64,000 bases of DNA, taken from NCBI RefSeq assembly GCF_027594825.1, contig NZ_CP088930.1:4153019-4217018 (forward strand), read 5' to 3'. Of this stretch, positions 28,026 to 36,977 are shown piece by piece. The notes under the pieces were generated by a model. The model searched no databases. It worked only from the letters and a program-made list of their open reading frames with translations, and was not told the origin of the DNA. Each line of letters opens with the position of its first letter. The first letter of the stretch is position 1. A program made the translations under genes and the position numbers. The stretch is from Serratia liquefaciens (lineage in GTDB: Bacteria; Pseudomonadota; Gammaproteobacteria; Enterobacterales; Enterobacteriaceae).

Positions 28026-28505
28026 TTACAGGCTTTTAAGCACTTTCAGCGTTTCGTCCATGTCGATCTCGTGTTCGGAGAAGGTATGGGTTTCGTTCTG
28101 GAAGGTGGTGATGGTCAGCATGCGCAGCGTCTGCATGGCCTGGGACGCGTCCTCAGACTGCGGGCGGATGCGGTTCATCAGCAGGCCAACCGACAGCACG
28201 GTATTTTCTTTATCCACGTCCGCTTTCACCGGCACTTCCTTGGTGAAAGTATTGAAGGATTTGATGCTGGTGATTTTGATTCTTTCGTTGGCGATGATGA
28301 TGTACTTGCTCGACGCCAGCACCTTGACCGCAAATGCCGAAGGGCCTTTGGTGTTGTTGGTCGGTTCGAAAGTCACCGCCGCGTTTTTCTTAATCAGCTC
28401 CGGGTTTTGCACTTTAATCACGTGAAAATAACGATTTTCCCCGTTCTCGTCGGTAATAAAGCCGAAGCCTTTGTCTTCAAAAAAAGTCGTTATCTTGCCG
28501 TTCAT
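28026..28505 (-). CDS. Cold-shock-domain protein with a C-terminal extension
   Basis: Protein of 159 residues. Residues 1-65 are a cold-shock domain (MNGKITTFFEDKGFGFITDE has the RNP1 block; RNP2 is the divergent RYFHVIKV), so it should bind single-stranded RNA or DNA. The remaining 95 residues are not part of a standard Csp and were not recognised; they contain KYIIIANERIKITSIKSF and an acidic end. Several in-frame starts lie close together (TTG at 28529, ATGs at 28517 to 28505); the last gives the usual Csp start, but this is uncertain. Divergent from the VOC gene. Confidence 0.75.
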   Translation of the reverse strand: MNGKITTFFEDKGFGFITDENGENRYFHVIKVQNPELIKKNAAVTFEPTNNTKGPSAFAVKVLASSKYIIIANERIKITSIKSFNTFTKEVPVKADVDKENTVLSVGLLMNRIRPQSEDASQAMQTLRMLTITTFQNETHTFSEHEIDMDETLKVLKSL

Positions 28506-28671
28506 CATCATTCTCATAAAGTCGTTCAATACAGTGCTTATGATAGCGCGGAATGCCTTGCAGTGACAGATTGCGTGCCCGGCATTTGATAATGCGATAA
28601 CGGCATTTAGCCGCGTGGTGGCCGCATGCTATTTTCAGCCTGACTTTATTCATTTCTGAAAGGGAAAATCG

Positions 28672-29181
28672 ATGGGAATTAAACGGCTTAACCACGCGGT
28701 GTTGTATGTCAGCGACGTGCAACAAAGTGCGGACTTTTATCATCAGGTGCTGGGATTCAAGCTCAAGCCTTCGGGCAGCCCCGATAAAGCGGTGTTTACC
28801 CAGGCGGCCGATTCGGACAATGATCACGATTTGGCGCTGTTCAGCAAGAACCTGGGGCAGCAGCGGGCCGGCGTTTTTCGTGCCAACGGCGAGCCGCCGG
28901 CGGAAAACGAGCCTCCGGCCGGGTTGTATCATCTGGCCTGGGAGGTCGATAGCCTGGACGAACTGGAGCGCATTCGCGATCAATTGGCGCAGCGGGGCAT
29001 TCTTGGACTGGAGGAAGACCATGGGGTGCACAAGAGCATCTACGGGCATGATCCGGACGGGCTGCTGTTTGAAGTGACCTGGTTTATTCCGGCAGCGCTG
29101 CAGACCGAAGAAGATCGCAACCAGCGCGGCATCAAACCGCTGGATTTCGTCGCCGAAAAGCGCCGTTTCGCGCAGGCATGA
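28672..29181 (+). CDS. VOC-superfamily (glyoxalase/dioxygenase-fold) protein
   Basis: Protein of 169 residues with paired beta-alpha-beta-beta-beta units. The likely metal ligands are His8 (KRLNHAVLYVSD), the His of GLYHLAWEV and the Glu of LLFEVTWF, the pattern of ring-cleaving dioxygenases and related enzymes. GGGAAA lies before the ATG. The substrate cannot be told. It converges on the amino-acid ABC transporter cluster and may or may not be connected with it. Confidence 0.8.
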   Translation: MGIKRLNHAVLYVSDVQQSADFYHQVLGFKLKPSGSPDKAVFTQAADSDNDHDLALFSKNLGQQRAGVFRANGEPPAENEPPAGLYHLAWEVDSLDELERIRDQLAQRGILGLEEDHGVHKSIYGHDPDGLLFEVTWFIPAALQTEEDRNQRGIKPLDFVAEKRRFAQA

Positions 29182-29188
29182 TAGAACG

Positions 29189-29206
29189 GGGCGCCGTTGG
29201 GCGCCC
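29189..29206. terminator. Short GC hairpin between the VOC gene and the ABC cluster
   Basis: GGGCGCC and GGCGCCC with a 4-base loop, lacking a T-run. It lies between the stops of two converging genes and may give weak termination for both. Confidence 0.4.
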
Positions 29207-29211
29207 TGCAG

Positions 29212-30039
29212 TTACAGAACCTTATTGAGAAAGTTGACGGTGCGGTGATGCTGCGGATGGTTCAGTACCTGCCGCGCATTCCCCTGTTCGACGATTTGCC
29301 CATCGACCATAAAGACAATCTGATCCGCCGCTTCGCGCGCAAAGCCAATTTCATGGGTCACCACTACCAGCGTAACCCCCAGATCCGCCAGCCCTTTGAT
29401 GACGTCCAACACTTCGCCAACCAGTTCCGGATCCAACGCCGAAGTCGGTTCATCGAACAAAATCACCTTTGGATTCAGCGCCAGAGCACGAGCAATGGCG
29501 ATACGCTGTTGCTGACCACCGGACAGATGGCGCGGGTAGGCATCCGCCTTGTGCCGCAGGCCGACGGTATCCAGCAACTGATAAGCGACCTCTCTGGCCT
29601 GGGCCCGCGAGTAAATCTTATGCACCACCGGCGCTTCAACGATGTTTTCCAGTACCGTCAGGTGCGGGAACAGGTTGAAGTTCTGGAACACGTAGCCGAC
29701 GTTGATGCGCTGCTTGAGAATGGCGTTTTCTTTCAGCTCATACAGCTTGTCGCCCTTGCGCCGATAGCCGACGTAGTCGCCGTCGATACGGATAAAACCT
29801 TCGTCGACGCGCTCGAGATGGTTGATGGCCCGCAGCAGGGTGGACTTGCCGGAGCCGGATGGCCCAAGAATGACCGTGACGGTTCCCGGTTGCAGCGTCA
29901 GGCTGACGTCGTCCAGCGCTTTATGCTTGCCAAAATATTTGCTCACGTTGCTGATTTCAATCAGGCCGCGGGCCGGTACCGGGACAATGTTGCGCACCGG
30001 CGCTTCGCGCAGGGCATAATAATCAATGGCTTCGGACAT
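29212..30039 (-). CDS. Polar amino acid ABC transporter, ATPase
   Basis: ATP-binding subunit of 275 residues for a polar-amino-acid-type importer. Walker A is GPSGSGKST near residue 59, the signature is [15 protein letters not shown], Walker B is VILFDEP and the switch His is in VVVTHEIGFAREA. The first about 25 residues precede the family core. AGGAGG stands upstream. It follows the permease gene by 9 bases. It is the last gene of the cluster and corresponds by position and type to YxeO of Bacillus. Confidence 0.9.
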   Translation of the reverse strand: MSEAIDYYALREAPVRNIVPVPARGLIEISNVSKYFGKHKALDDVSLTLQPGTVTVILGPSGSGKSTLLRAINHLERVDEGFIRIDGDYVGYRRKGDKLYELKENAILKQRINVGYVFQNFNLFPHLTVLENIVEAPVVHKIYSRAQAREVAYQLLDTVGLRHKADAYPRHLSGGQQQRIAIARALALNPKVILFDEPTSALDPELVGEVLDVIKGLADLGVTLVVVTHEIGFAREAADQIVFMVDGQIVEQGNARQVLNHPQHHRTVNFLNKVL

Positions 30040-30048
30040 GGGATCCTC

Positions 30049-30936
30049 CTAACGTTTTAACCAGCCGGCCAGTTTCTGCCATGGCGTTGGCGGCAGTTCG
30101 CGGACCGCGCCCCGGGCGAAATAGCGTTCGATGTAATACTGAATGACCGACAATGCGGTAGTGATGAACAGGTACCAAACCGTGGCGACCATCAGCAGTG
30201 GAATCACCTGCTGAGTGCGGTTGTAGATCACCTGAATGGTGTAAAACAGCTCCGGCAGCGCCAATACGTAAACGATTGAAGTTCCTTTCGCCAGGCTGAT
30301 GATTTCGTTGAAACCGGTCGGCACGATGGAGCGCAGCGCCTGCGGCAGGATAATGCGGAAAGTGCGGCGATAGCCCGGCAGGCCGAGCGCCGCCGCTGCC
30401 TCATGCTGGCCATATTCCACGCCGAGAATGCCGCCGCGGATGATTTCTGCGGTATAGGCCGATTGCACTAATGTGAGCCCCAGCACCGCCACGGAGAACT
30501 GGCTGAGAATATCGATGGTCGGATAGCTGGCGAACACCAGTGAAGTAAAGGGAATTCCTAACGAGATCGCATCGTACAGGTATGAAAAGTTATACAGAAT
30601 AATTAGCACCAGAATCAGCGGCAGTGAGCGGAACAGCCAGATATACCCCCATGCCAGCGAGGCCAGCAGATAAGAGCGTGACAGCCGCGCCAGCGCCAGC
30701 AGGGTGCCGAAGATGATGCTGAACAGGGTACCAAGCAGCGTCAGCAGCAGGGTCTGCCCCAAGCCCGACAGCACCGCAGGTGCAAAGAACCATTCGGCGA
30801 AGACGCCCCATTCCCAACGTTCGTTAGCCGCCACCGACTGGACGATGGCCGCCAGAATAAAGACTGAAAACAGCGCGCCCACCAGCCGTAGCGGGTAGCG
30901 TGCAGGAACCACTTTTAACACTTCTTGTTTGGACAT
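30049..30936 (-). CDS. Polar amino acid ABC transporter, permease
   Basis: Inner-membrane permease of 295 residues. It has the family EAAALGLPGYRRTFRIILPQALR loop that docks the ATPase, and several hydrophobic segments. The ATG at 30936 is chosen because AGGAGA lies 8 bases before it. A single permease serves here, so it would work as a homodimer. The N- and C-terminal ends are longer than in the Bacillus YxeN type. Confidence 0.9.
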   Translation of the reverse strand: MSKQEVLKVVPARYPLRLVGALFSVFILAAIVQSVAANERWEWGVFAEWFFAPAVLSGLGQTLLLTLLGTLFSIIFGTLLALARLSRSYLLASLAWGYIWLFRSLPLILVLIILYNFSYLYDAISLGIPFTSLVFASYPTIDILSQFSVAVLGLTLVQSAYTAEIIRGGILGVEYGQHEAAAALGLPGYRRTFRIILPQALRSIVPTGFNEIISLAKGTSIVYVLALPELFYTIQVIYNRTQQVIPLLMVATVWYLFITTALSVIQYYIERYFARGAVRELPPTPWQKLAGWLKR

Positions 30937-30982
30937 CGCAGGTCTCCTGAAACAGATCAAAGGGTGAATAAGGGGCGCTCCC

Positions 30983-31510
30983 CTAGGCAATCTTCCTTTC
31001 CGGCGCGCAACAGAGTGCGTCCGCTGTTATCAGGCTTTTACGAAACGGCAGCCGGCCGTCGTAGGGTGGGCGGCTGTAAACTTCACTGTCGACGCTGGGA
31101 TCGAACTGCGGTTGATAACCGTTGCTCAAATACAGGCCCACGGCTTCCGGCTGGCGAAAGCCGGTGGTCAGATAGAGCTGGCGATAACCCTGTTCCAGCG
31201 CCAGCGTCTCCAGCTGCTGCAATACCCGCTGCGCCAGCCCCTGTCGGCGCAGGTCTGTTCGGGTCCAGATACGTTTGAGCTCGGCAGTTTGCGGATCGTA
31301 GCGTTTGAAGGCCCCCATGGCGATGGGCTCGCCGGCCCGCAGCAGCACGGTAAAGGCTCCCTGCGGTGGGGCGTACAGATCCAGCGTTTCCTGCTCCTGG
31401 TCACCAAAATAGTTGCCGTAGCGTTGGCGGTACTCGTCAAACAGCCCGGCGATCACCGGCGCGATCAGCGGATCGTTCGGCAGCGTTTGGATAAAAACGT
31501 CATTTGCCAT
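30983..31510 (-). CDS. GNAT N-acetyltransferase in the sulfur-compound cluster
   Basis: Acetyl-CoA-dependent N-acetyltransferase of 175 residues. The CoA-binding motif is in TRTDLRRQGLAQRVLQQLE, followed by the LYLTTGFRQPEAVGLYLSNG block typical of GNAT proteins. The ATG at 31510 has AGGAG at 7 bases; an ATG six bases earlier is too close to it. In the yxe-type pathway the matching enzyme (YxeL) acetylates the amino group of the imported S-substituted cysteine. That role is inferred from the neighbours. Confidence 0.82.
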   Translation of the reverse strand: MANDVFIQTLPNDPLIAPVIAGLFDEYRQRYGNYFGDQEQETLDLYAPPQGAFTVLLRAGEPIAMGAFKRYDPQTAELKRIWTRTDLRRQGLAQRVLQQLETLALEQGYRQLYLTTGFRQPEAVGLYLSNGYQPQFDPSVDSEVYSRPPYDGRLPFRKSLITADALCCAPERKIA

Positions 31511-31520
31511 CTGCATGCTC

Positions 31521-32453
31521 CTAATCGCCCAAGCCTTGAGGGTTGATCTCCGAATGCGGGATGCGTTCGACGCTTTCCCCCCAGCGATTCAGCACCTGAT
31601 CGTATTGACCGCCCTGGATCACCCCGTTCAGCGCTTCGTTCACTGCGTACACCAGGCCATTGCCTTTTTTGGTGGTGACGGCGATGTGTGCCACTTTTGG
31701 CCAGCCGCCGTCTACCGTGCCAGCCAGTTTGGTTCGGCCATTGAGCGCAGCCTTGTAGGCACCCATGACATTGGGACCGAAGTAAGCATCGGCGCGGCCG
31801 GACTGGAGAGCCAGTGTGGCGGCAGCGTCATCGGTGACGTAGACAGGCTGCAGCGGTTTCAGCCCTTGCTGTTGGTTCTGTTTATCCCACTCGAGCAAGA
31901 TTGCTTCCTGGTTGGTGCCGGAGCCGACGATGATCTTCAGCCCGGCAATGTCTTTCGCCTCTTTAATCGAGGCGATCTTGCCGTTCGATTTCACGTAGAA
32001 GCCGAGGGAATCGATGCGATAGGTGGCGAAGTCGAAGCGTGTCTTACGCTCTTTGGTCACGGTGACGTTAGTGATAGCGGCGTCGTATTTTCCGGAGGCG
32101 ACGCCCAGCGGCCAGTCTTCCCAAGAGGTTTGCACCACGTTAAGTTCCAGGCCCAGGCTGTCGGCAACCAACTGGGCGATGTCGGACTCGCTGCCAATCA
32201 ACGTTTTATTGTCCGAGGCGAACAGCGCCAGCGGCGGGGTGTTGAGCGCGGCAATCGCCACGGTGAAATTGCCCGGTTGTACGAAATGGAAGCCTTGCGG
32301 CAGTTTAGCGATCGCCTGTGGGTTTTTAGCCACGTGGATACGGGTTTCATTGGCTTTTAAATCGATGCCGGTGCCGGCTGCCAGGGCAGCGCCAGCCAGG
32401 CTCAACGAAGCCAACAGTGCGGCAACGGCGGTGACGGTAAAGGTTTTTCGCAT
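31521..32453 (-). CDS. Periplasmic polar amino acid binding protein
   Basis: Solute-binding protein of 310 residues with a Sec signal peptide (about residues 1-25, ending ALA). The mature part belongs to the family 3 amino acid receptors: DIAQLVADSLGLELNVV, WPLGVASGKYDAAITNVTVTKER, GLKIIVGSGTNQEAILLEW and LQSGRADAYFG. It should deliver the substrate to the permease encoded two genes downstream. Compared with common receptors it has an N-terminal insertion of about 30 residues before the core. The ligand is unknown. Confidence 0.9.
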   Translation of the reverse strand: MRKTFTVTAVAALLASLSLAGAALAAGTGIDLKANETRIHVAKNPQAIAKLPQGFHFVQPGNFTVAIAALNTPPLALFASDNKTLIGSESDIAQLVADSLGLELNVVQTSWEDWPLGVASGKYDAAITNVTVTKERKTRFDFATYRIDSLGFYVKSNGKIASIKEAKDIAGLKIIVGSGTNQEAILLEWDKQNQQQGLKPLQPVYVTDDAAATLALQSGRADAYFGPNVMGAYKAALNGRTKLAGTVDGGWPKVAHIAVTTKKGNGLVYAVNEALNGVIQGGQYDQVLNRWGESVERIPHSEINPQGLGD

Positions 32454-32482
32454 AGCAGCTATCCCTGAAAAAAATATTATTG

Positions 32483-33808
32483 TTATTGAGTAAATTGGTT
32501 CAGTGGCTGCTTCAGGCCAAGGTGATCGCGCAGCGTGTCGCCGCTGTAATCGCTGCGGAACAGGCCACGTTGTTGCAAAATGGGCACCACACGGTCGACA
32601 AAGTGGTTGAATGAATTGGGCGTACCGCCGCTGATGATGAAACCGTCGGCAGCCTGGGTGTCGAACCAGTCTTGCAGGCCGTCCGCCACGGCTTCCGGCG
32701 TTCCCCCGAAGACCGGGCGCGGCGAGGCCGCTTCCAGCGCCACTTCGCGCAGCGTCAGATTGCGCTCCCGGGCGTTGCGTTTGATGGCGTCGGTGGTGCT
32801 GCGAAAGCTGTTCTGCCCCAGATCGCCAATGTCCGGGAAGGGCTCATCCAGCGGGTGGCGCGAGAAGTCATAGTGCTCAAAGTAGCGGCCCAGGTAATTG
32901 AGCGCATTTTCAATGCTGACCAGGCGCGCGGTTTCCCAATACTGGCGTTCTACGTCTTCATTGTCGTCACCGACAATCACGCTGACGCCCTGGAAAATCC
33001 GCAGGTCATCCGGTTCACGCCCCTGTTCCACCAGCTGTTTTTTGACGTCCTGATAAAATGCCTGCGCCTGTTGTTGCGATTCATGATGGGTGAAAATGGC
33101 ATCGGCGTGTTTGGCGGCCAACTGCTTGCCGTCTTCCGAAGCGCCCGCCTGGAACAGGATCGGACGGCCCTGAGGTGTGCGGCCGATATTCAGTGGCCCC
33201 TGCACCGAGAAGAACTCCCCCTGATGGTTCAGGGTATGCAGTTTTCCGGCGCTGAAAAATTCGCCGCTTTGCTTGTTACGCACGAAGGCATCGGTTTCCC
33301 ACGAGTCCCACAGCCCTTTGGTCACGTCGAGGTATTCGCTGGCAATGCGGTAACGCAAGCTGTGTTCTGGATGTTCGGTACGCGAGAAATTCTTCGCCGA
33401 TCCTTCCAGTGGCGAGGTGACAACGTTCCAGCCCGCCCGGCCTTTACTCAGATGATCGAGGCTGGCGAACTGGCGCGCCACGGTAAAGGGATCGCTGTAG
33501 GAGGTGGATAGTGTGCCCACCAGGCCGATTTTGTCGGTGGCGGCGGACAGGGCGGCAAGCAGGGTTAGCGGTTCAAAACGATTAAGGAAGTGCGGGATGG
33601 ACTTCTCATTGATATATAAGCCGTCGGCAACAAACACGAAATCCAATTTACCCTGTTCGGCTTTCTTTGCCGTGGCAATATTAAAATCGAGATTAATACT
33701 GGCGTCGGCGGTGGCATCCGGATGCCGCCAGGCGGACATATTTCCCGACGCGCCATGCAAAATGGCGCCAAGACGCAATTGCCGTTGATTATTCGCACTG
33801 TTGCTCAT
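32483..33808 (-). CDS. Flavin-dependent monooxygenase, NtaA/SnaA/DszA type
   Basis: Luciferase-like monooxygenase of 441 residues that would use FMNH2 and oxygen. Recognisable blocks are [60 protein letters not shown] and [21 protein letters not shown]. The same family includes YxeK, which oxygenates N-acetyl-S-(2-succino)cysteine. The ATG at 33808 follows AGGGTG and yields the normal family start; a longer reading adds an unlikely hydrophobic leader. A reductase partner is not encoded nearby. Confidence 0.88.
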   Translation of the reverse strand: MSNSANNQRQLRLGAILHGASGNMSAWRHPDATADASINLDFNIATAKKAEQGKLDFVFVADGLYINEKSIPHFLNRFEPLTLLAALSAATDKIGLVGTLSTSYSDPFTVARQFASLDHLSKGRAGWNVVTSPLEGSAKNFSRTEHPEHSLRYRIASEYLDVTKGLWDSWETDAFVRNKQSGEFFSAGKLHTLNHQGEFFSVQGPLNIGRTPQGRPILFQAGASEDGKQLAAKHADAIFTHHESQQQAQAFYQDVKKQLVEQGREPDDLRIFQGVSVIVGDDNEDVERQYWETARLVSIENALNYLGRYFEHYDFSRHPLDEPFPDIGDLGQNSFRSTTDAIKRNARERNLTLREVALEAASPRPVFGGTPEAVADGLQDWFDTQAADGFIISGGTPNSFNHFVDRVVPILQQRGLFRSDYSGDTLRDHLGLKQPLNQFTQ

Positions 33809-33952
33809 TGCTTTCACCCTGTTAAATGCCGGTGTGGCGCTCTCTTTAGAGCTTCCACTATTGATTAGCGTCATCAGGATGTAAAACAACAAAACAGCAT
33901 ATTCAAATGTTGAAAATAGCAAATATAACGGTGAGGGAAATAATAAATCGCA

Positions 33953-33970
33953 GCGCAGAATACTCTGCGC
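33953..33970 (-). terminator. Hairpin between the amidohydrolase and monooxygenase genes
   Basis: GCGCAGA and TCTGCGC with a 4-base loop, followed on the minus strand by a T-rich but interrupted run. It may partly separate the amidohydrolase gene from the genes downstream. The AT-rich spacer 33809-33952 may hold a further promoter. Confidence 0.45.
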
Positions 33971-33994
33971 CGCGAAATAATAATCAGGCAGGTT

Positions 33995-35158
33995 TTACAC
34001 GTTGCTGGTGGCTTTTTCCGGCACCGTGGCTAATTGTTGCAGCGTGCGTTCCGCCAACAGTTCGAAATATTGCGATGCGGGGAAAATCGCCTGTTCATCC
34101 GGATTGAAACGCGGATGGTGCAGGCCGAACTCGCTCGCCGAGCCGATGCTGACGAACACGCCAGGGACATGGTGCAGATAAAGCGCGAAGTCTTCGCCCC
34201 CCATTTGCAATTCTGCCTCTTCCACCCGGTAGCCCGCTTCGGCCGCGACGGTGTTACTGAATGCCGCCCAGCGCGGGTCATTGACGACGGCCGGCGGCCC
34301 GGCCTGCCAGCGCAGCTCTGCTTCGGCGCCTAACGAGGCGGCTACGCCGTTAATCACCTGGCGGATTTTATCCGGCACCTGACGGCGAACTGCATCACTG
34401 TGGGTGCGCACCGTGCCTTCCAGCTCCACGGTTTGCGGCAGAACGTTCCAGGTATTGCCGCCTTCGATGCGTGTGACGCTCACCACCAGGGATTCCAGCG
34501 AACTGAAGCTGCGGCTGGGCAGGGTCTGGAGGGCGGTGACAATCTGGCTGGCGGTGACGATGGTGTCGACCCCTTGCTCCGGCTTGGCAGCGTGCGCGCC
34601 CTTGCCGGTGATCAGGATCTGGAAACGATCGACGTTGGCATAAAATGCGCCTGCACGGGTGGCAAAGGTGCCTGTCGGCAATTCTGGCGCGTTATGTAAG
34701 CCGAATACCGCAGCCACGTTATCCAAAGCACCGGCATCGATCAGGTGTTGGGCACCGTTAAAGGTTTCTTCTGCCGGCTGGAAGAAAATGCGCACCGTAC
34801 CGGGCAGGGTAGATTCGCGCGCTTTTAATAAGTGGGCGGTGCCAAGCATCACTGAAGTGTGGAAATCATGCCCACAGGCGTGCATCACGCCGCTGTTTTG
34901 CGAACTGAACGGCACGCCAGAAATTTCTTCGATCGGCAAGGCGTCTATATCGCCGCGCAAGGCAATGATCGGCCCCTTGCCACTGCCGATTTCGGCTACC
35001 ACGCCGGTCTTCAGCCCGAGCGGCAAAATACGGATACCGGCCTCTTCCAGCCAGCGGGTCAGGCGCGCGGTCGTGGCAAACTCGTGGTTGGACAGCTCAG
35101 GGTTCTGATGCAGTTCACGGCGGTAGGCGATGATTTTTTCGGCCAGTTGGCTGGTCAT
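33995..35158 (-). CDS. M20-family aminoacylase/amidohydrolase
   Basis: Peptidase M20 amidohydrolase of 387 residues. Metal ligands are seen in VMHACGHDFHTSVMLG and in FFQPAEETFNGAQHLIDAG, with ELPTGTFATRAGAFYAN and the late MGGEDFALYLHHVPG. The family removes N-acyl groups from amino acids. In the yxe pathway the matching enzyme (YxeP) deacetylates N-acetylcysteine as the last step. First gene of the minus-strand cluster; the upstream side faces the cspE leader. Confidence 0.88.
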   Translation of the reverse strand: MTSQLAEKIIAYRRELHQNPELSNHEFATTARLTRWLEEAGIRILPLGLKTGVVAEIGSGKGPIIALRGDIDALPIEEISGVPFSSQNSGVMHACGHDFHTSVMLGTAHLLKARESTLPGTVRIFFQPAEETFNGAQHLIDAGALDNVAAVFGLHNAPELPTGTFATRAGAFYANVDRFQILITGKGAHAAKPEQGVDTIVTASQIVTALQTLPSRSFSSLESLVVSVTRIEGGNTWNVLPQTVELEGTVRTHSDAVRRQVPDKIRQVINGVAASLGAEAELRWQAGPPAVVNDPRWAAFSNTVAAEAGYRVEEAELQMGGEDFALYLHHVPGVFVSIGSASEFGLHHPRFNPDEQAIFPASQYFELLAERTLQQLATVPEKATSNV

Positions 35159-35504
35159 AGTCTTGGCTCACAGTGGTTAATAAGTTCTAACCCTAGTGCA
35201 GGGGGGCCGGAAGCAAAAAGACTGTCTGGTTATATTTCATAGCGATTGTGTCTGCATCAGTCCGTCAATGCGCGTTGACGGCCGATCAAACAGGCGTTCG
35301 ACCGCTGTTCGCTGGAGTTTGGAGAGGATTGGACTGCCCGTGACGGCAATGGCCAAAGGGGCGGGCGGTTTACAGCGGCGGAGACGGATTTTTTCACTTT
35401 TTATCGTTTTTATGTGATCCAGGTTGTGGACAAAATCCCGTCTAATTGCTGTACTGTACTGGACACACGTTTTGTGTCTTACATTCACGTTAAAGGTAAG
35501 TTTG
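35159..35504. other. Spacer with divergent promoters for the amidohydrolase and cspE
   Basis: No gene supported. CCGTCAA and TTGACGG with a 6-base gap (35262-35281) form a perfect inverted repeat that could be an operator or RNA stem. The last about 80 bases before cspE, rich in short runs around TGTACTGTACTGG, probably hold its promoter and untranslated leader. Confidence 0.35.
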
Positions 35505-35714
35505 ATGTCTAAGATTAAAGGTAGCGTTAAGTGGTTTAATGAATCCAAAGGCTTCGGCTTCATTACTCCGGAAGATGGTAGCAAGGACGTTTTCGTTCAC
35601 TTCTCTGCCATCGCTAGCAATGGTTTCAAAACTCTTGCTGAAGGCCAGCGTGTAGAATTTGAAATCACGAACGGTGCCAAAGGGCCATCTGCTGCTAACG
35701 TTATCGCTATCTAA
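35505..35714 (+). CDS. cspE: Cold-shock-family RNA chaperone CspE
   Basis: Protein of 69 residues consisting of one cold-shock domain: [20 protein letters not shown] (RNP1) and DVFVHFSAI (RNP2), closing with [14 protein letters not shown]. It is nearly identical to E. coli CspE as remembered and stands in the same place, upstream of crcB. It melts RNA structure and acts as an antiterminator. The ATG has AAGGTAAG upstream. A strong terminator follows. Confidence 0.95.
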   Translation: MSKIKGSVKWFNESKGFGFITPEDGSKDVFVHFSAIASNGFKTLAEGQRVEFEITNGAKGPSAANVIAI

Positions 35715-35735
35715 GCTACAGTAGCCGAAATTCTT

Positions 35736-35762
35736 AAAACCCGCTCCCTGAGCGGGTTTTTT
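35736..35762 (+). terminator. Terminator of cspE
   Basis: ACCCGCT and AGCGGGT with a 5-base loop, extended by A and T runs, T-run of six on the plus strand. Confidence 0.9.
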
Positions 35763-35781
35763 ATTGCCTTTTTACGGCGAT

Positions 35782-36972
35782 TTACGCCTGTGGTTTGCGT
35801 ACCAGTAGCTTAAACAGCAGGATGGCGATGGCATAACAGCCGACAATGGTTAGCGCCATCGACACGCTGGAGGTGCCACCCAGGCCGGTAAGCGGCACGC
35901 TGCAGGCACCCAGCGCGAACATGCTCACGCCAATCAACGCAGAGGCGCTGCCGGCTTTGTCCCCCTGGCTTTGCATCGCCAGGGAAGACGCCGTAGGACC
36001 TACGATGCCGATCACCGCTACCGAGAAGAACAGCGGCACCAGCAACAGCGTCAATGGGGCATGCAGGCTGGCGGCCAGCAACAGCAGCAGCGAGGAAACC
36101 GCGGCCAGCGTTAAGCCGCCTTTCAGCACCTTTCTTTCACCCCAATGTATGCTCAGGCGACTGGAGACTTGCGCCGAGATAATCAACCCGACGCCGTTGA
36201 TGGCGAAGCACAGGCTGAACATCTGCGGGCTGAGGCCGTAAATCTGTTGCAGCACAAAAGGAGAGGCGCCGATGTAGGCGAACATCCCGGCCATCACAAA
36301 GCCTTGCGTCAGGCACAGGCCCATAAATTGGCGTTGGGTCAGCAAGCCGCCCAGCGATTGCAACATCGCCAATATCCCGCCCTGGCTGCGACGTTCCGCG
36401 GGCAGTGACTCGCTCAGTTTCAAACTGGCTAACGTAAACAGCAGCACTGCGATCCCTGCCAGTACGCCGAAAATTCCTCGCCAGTCCATGAACTGCAACA
36501 TGGCGCCCCCCAGCACCGGCGCAACGATCGGCGCCAGGCCGTTAACCAGCATCAGCAAGGCGAAGAAACGTGTCAGTTCATGCCCGGAATAGAGATCTCG
36601 GGCGATAGCGCGTGAAATCACAGCGCCGCCGGCACCGGCCAGTCCTTGCAACAGGCGGGCAACCAGTAACTGGTCGATATTCGGCGCCAGTGCACACCAG
36701 AGGGAAGCGAACAGCAGCAGCGCTAACGAAACCAGCAGCGGACGCATGCGGCCGAGCTTGTCGCTGTAAGGGCCGAAAATCAGCTGGCCGACACCCAGCC
36801 CTAACAGGCCGGCCGTCAGGCTGAGCTGTGCCGTGGCGGTAGAGGTTTTCAGCTCTCCGGCCATCTCCGGCAGGGCGGGCAGGTAGAGATCGATGCACAG
36901 CGGCCCCAGTGAGGCGAGCAGGCCAAGCACGAGCGCGTACACCAGACGTTGTCTGGCTAATTGTCTGGTCAT
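35782..36972 (-). CDS. Bcr/CflA-type drug efflux MFS transporter
   Basis: Proton-driven efflux protein of 396 residues with 12 predicted helices. Helix 1 ends in the Bcr/CflA signature IDLYLPALPEMA; the loop after helix 2 is GPYSDKLGRMRP; motif C follows as LAPIVAPVLGGAMLQ. The ATG at 36972 is the first after the TetR stop, with AAGGA upstream; the much longer reading overlaps the regulator gene. It lies 5 bases after the TetR gene, so both are one unit. Substrates are unknown. This pair is not between cspE and crcB in E. coli. Confidence 0.88.
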   Translation of the reverse strand: MTRQLARQRLVYALVLGLLASLGPLCIDLYLPALPEMAGELKTSTATAQLSLTAGLLGLGVGQLIFGPYSDKLGRMRPLLVSLALLLFASLWCALAPNIDQLLVARLLQGLAGAGGAVISRAIARDLYSGHELTRFFALLMLVNGLAPIVAPVLGGAMLQFMDWRGIFGVLAGIAVLLFTLASLKLSESLPAERRSQGGILAMLQSLGGLLTQRQFMGLCLTQGFVMAGMFAYIGASPFVLQQIYGLSPQMFSLCFAINGVGLIISAQVSSRLSIHWGERKVLKGGLTLAAVSSLLLLLAASLHAPLTLLLVPLFFSVAVIGIVGPTASSLAMQSQGDKAGSASALIGVSMFALGACSVPLTGLGGTSSVSMALTIVGCYAIAILLFKLLVRKPQA

Positions 36973-36977
36973 AAGGA

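Noticed and set aside
35237..35420. Open minus-strand stretch in the cspE leader that might be a gene remnant
   Set aside because: No recognisable motif, and it overlaps the cspE promoter region; kept as spacer.
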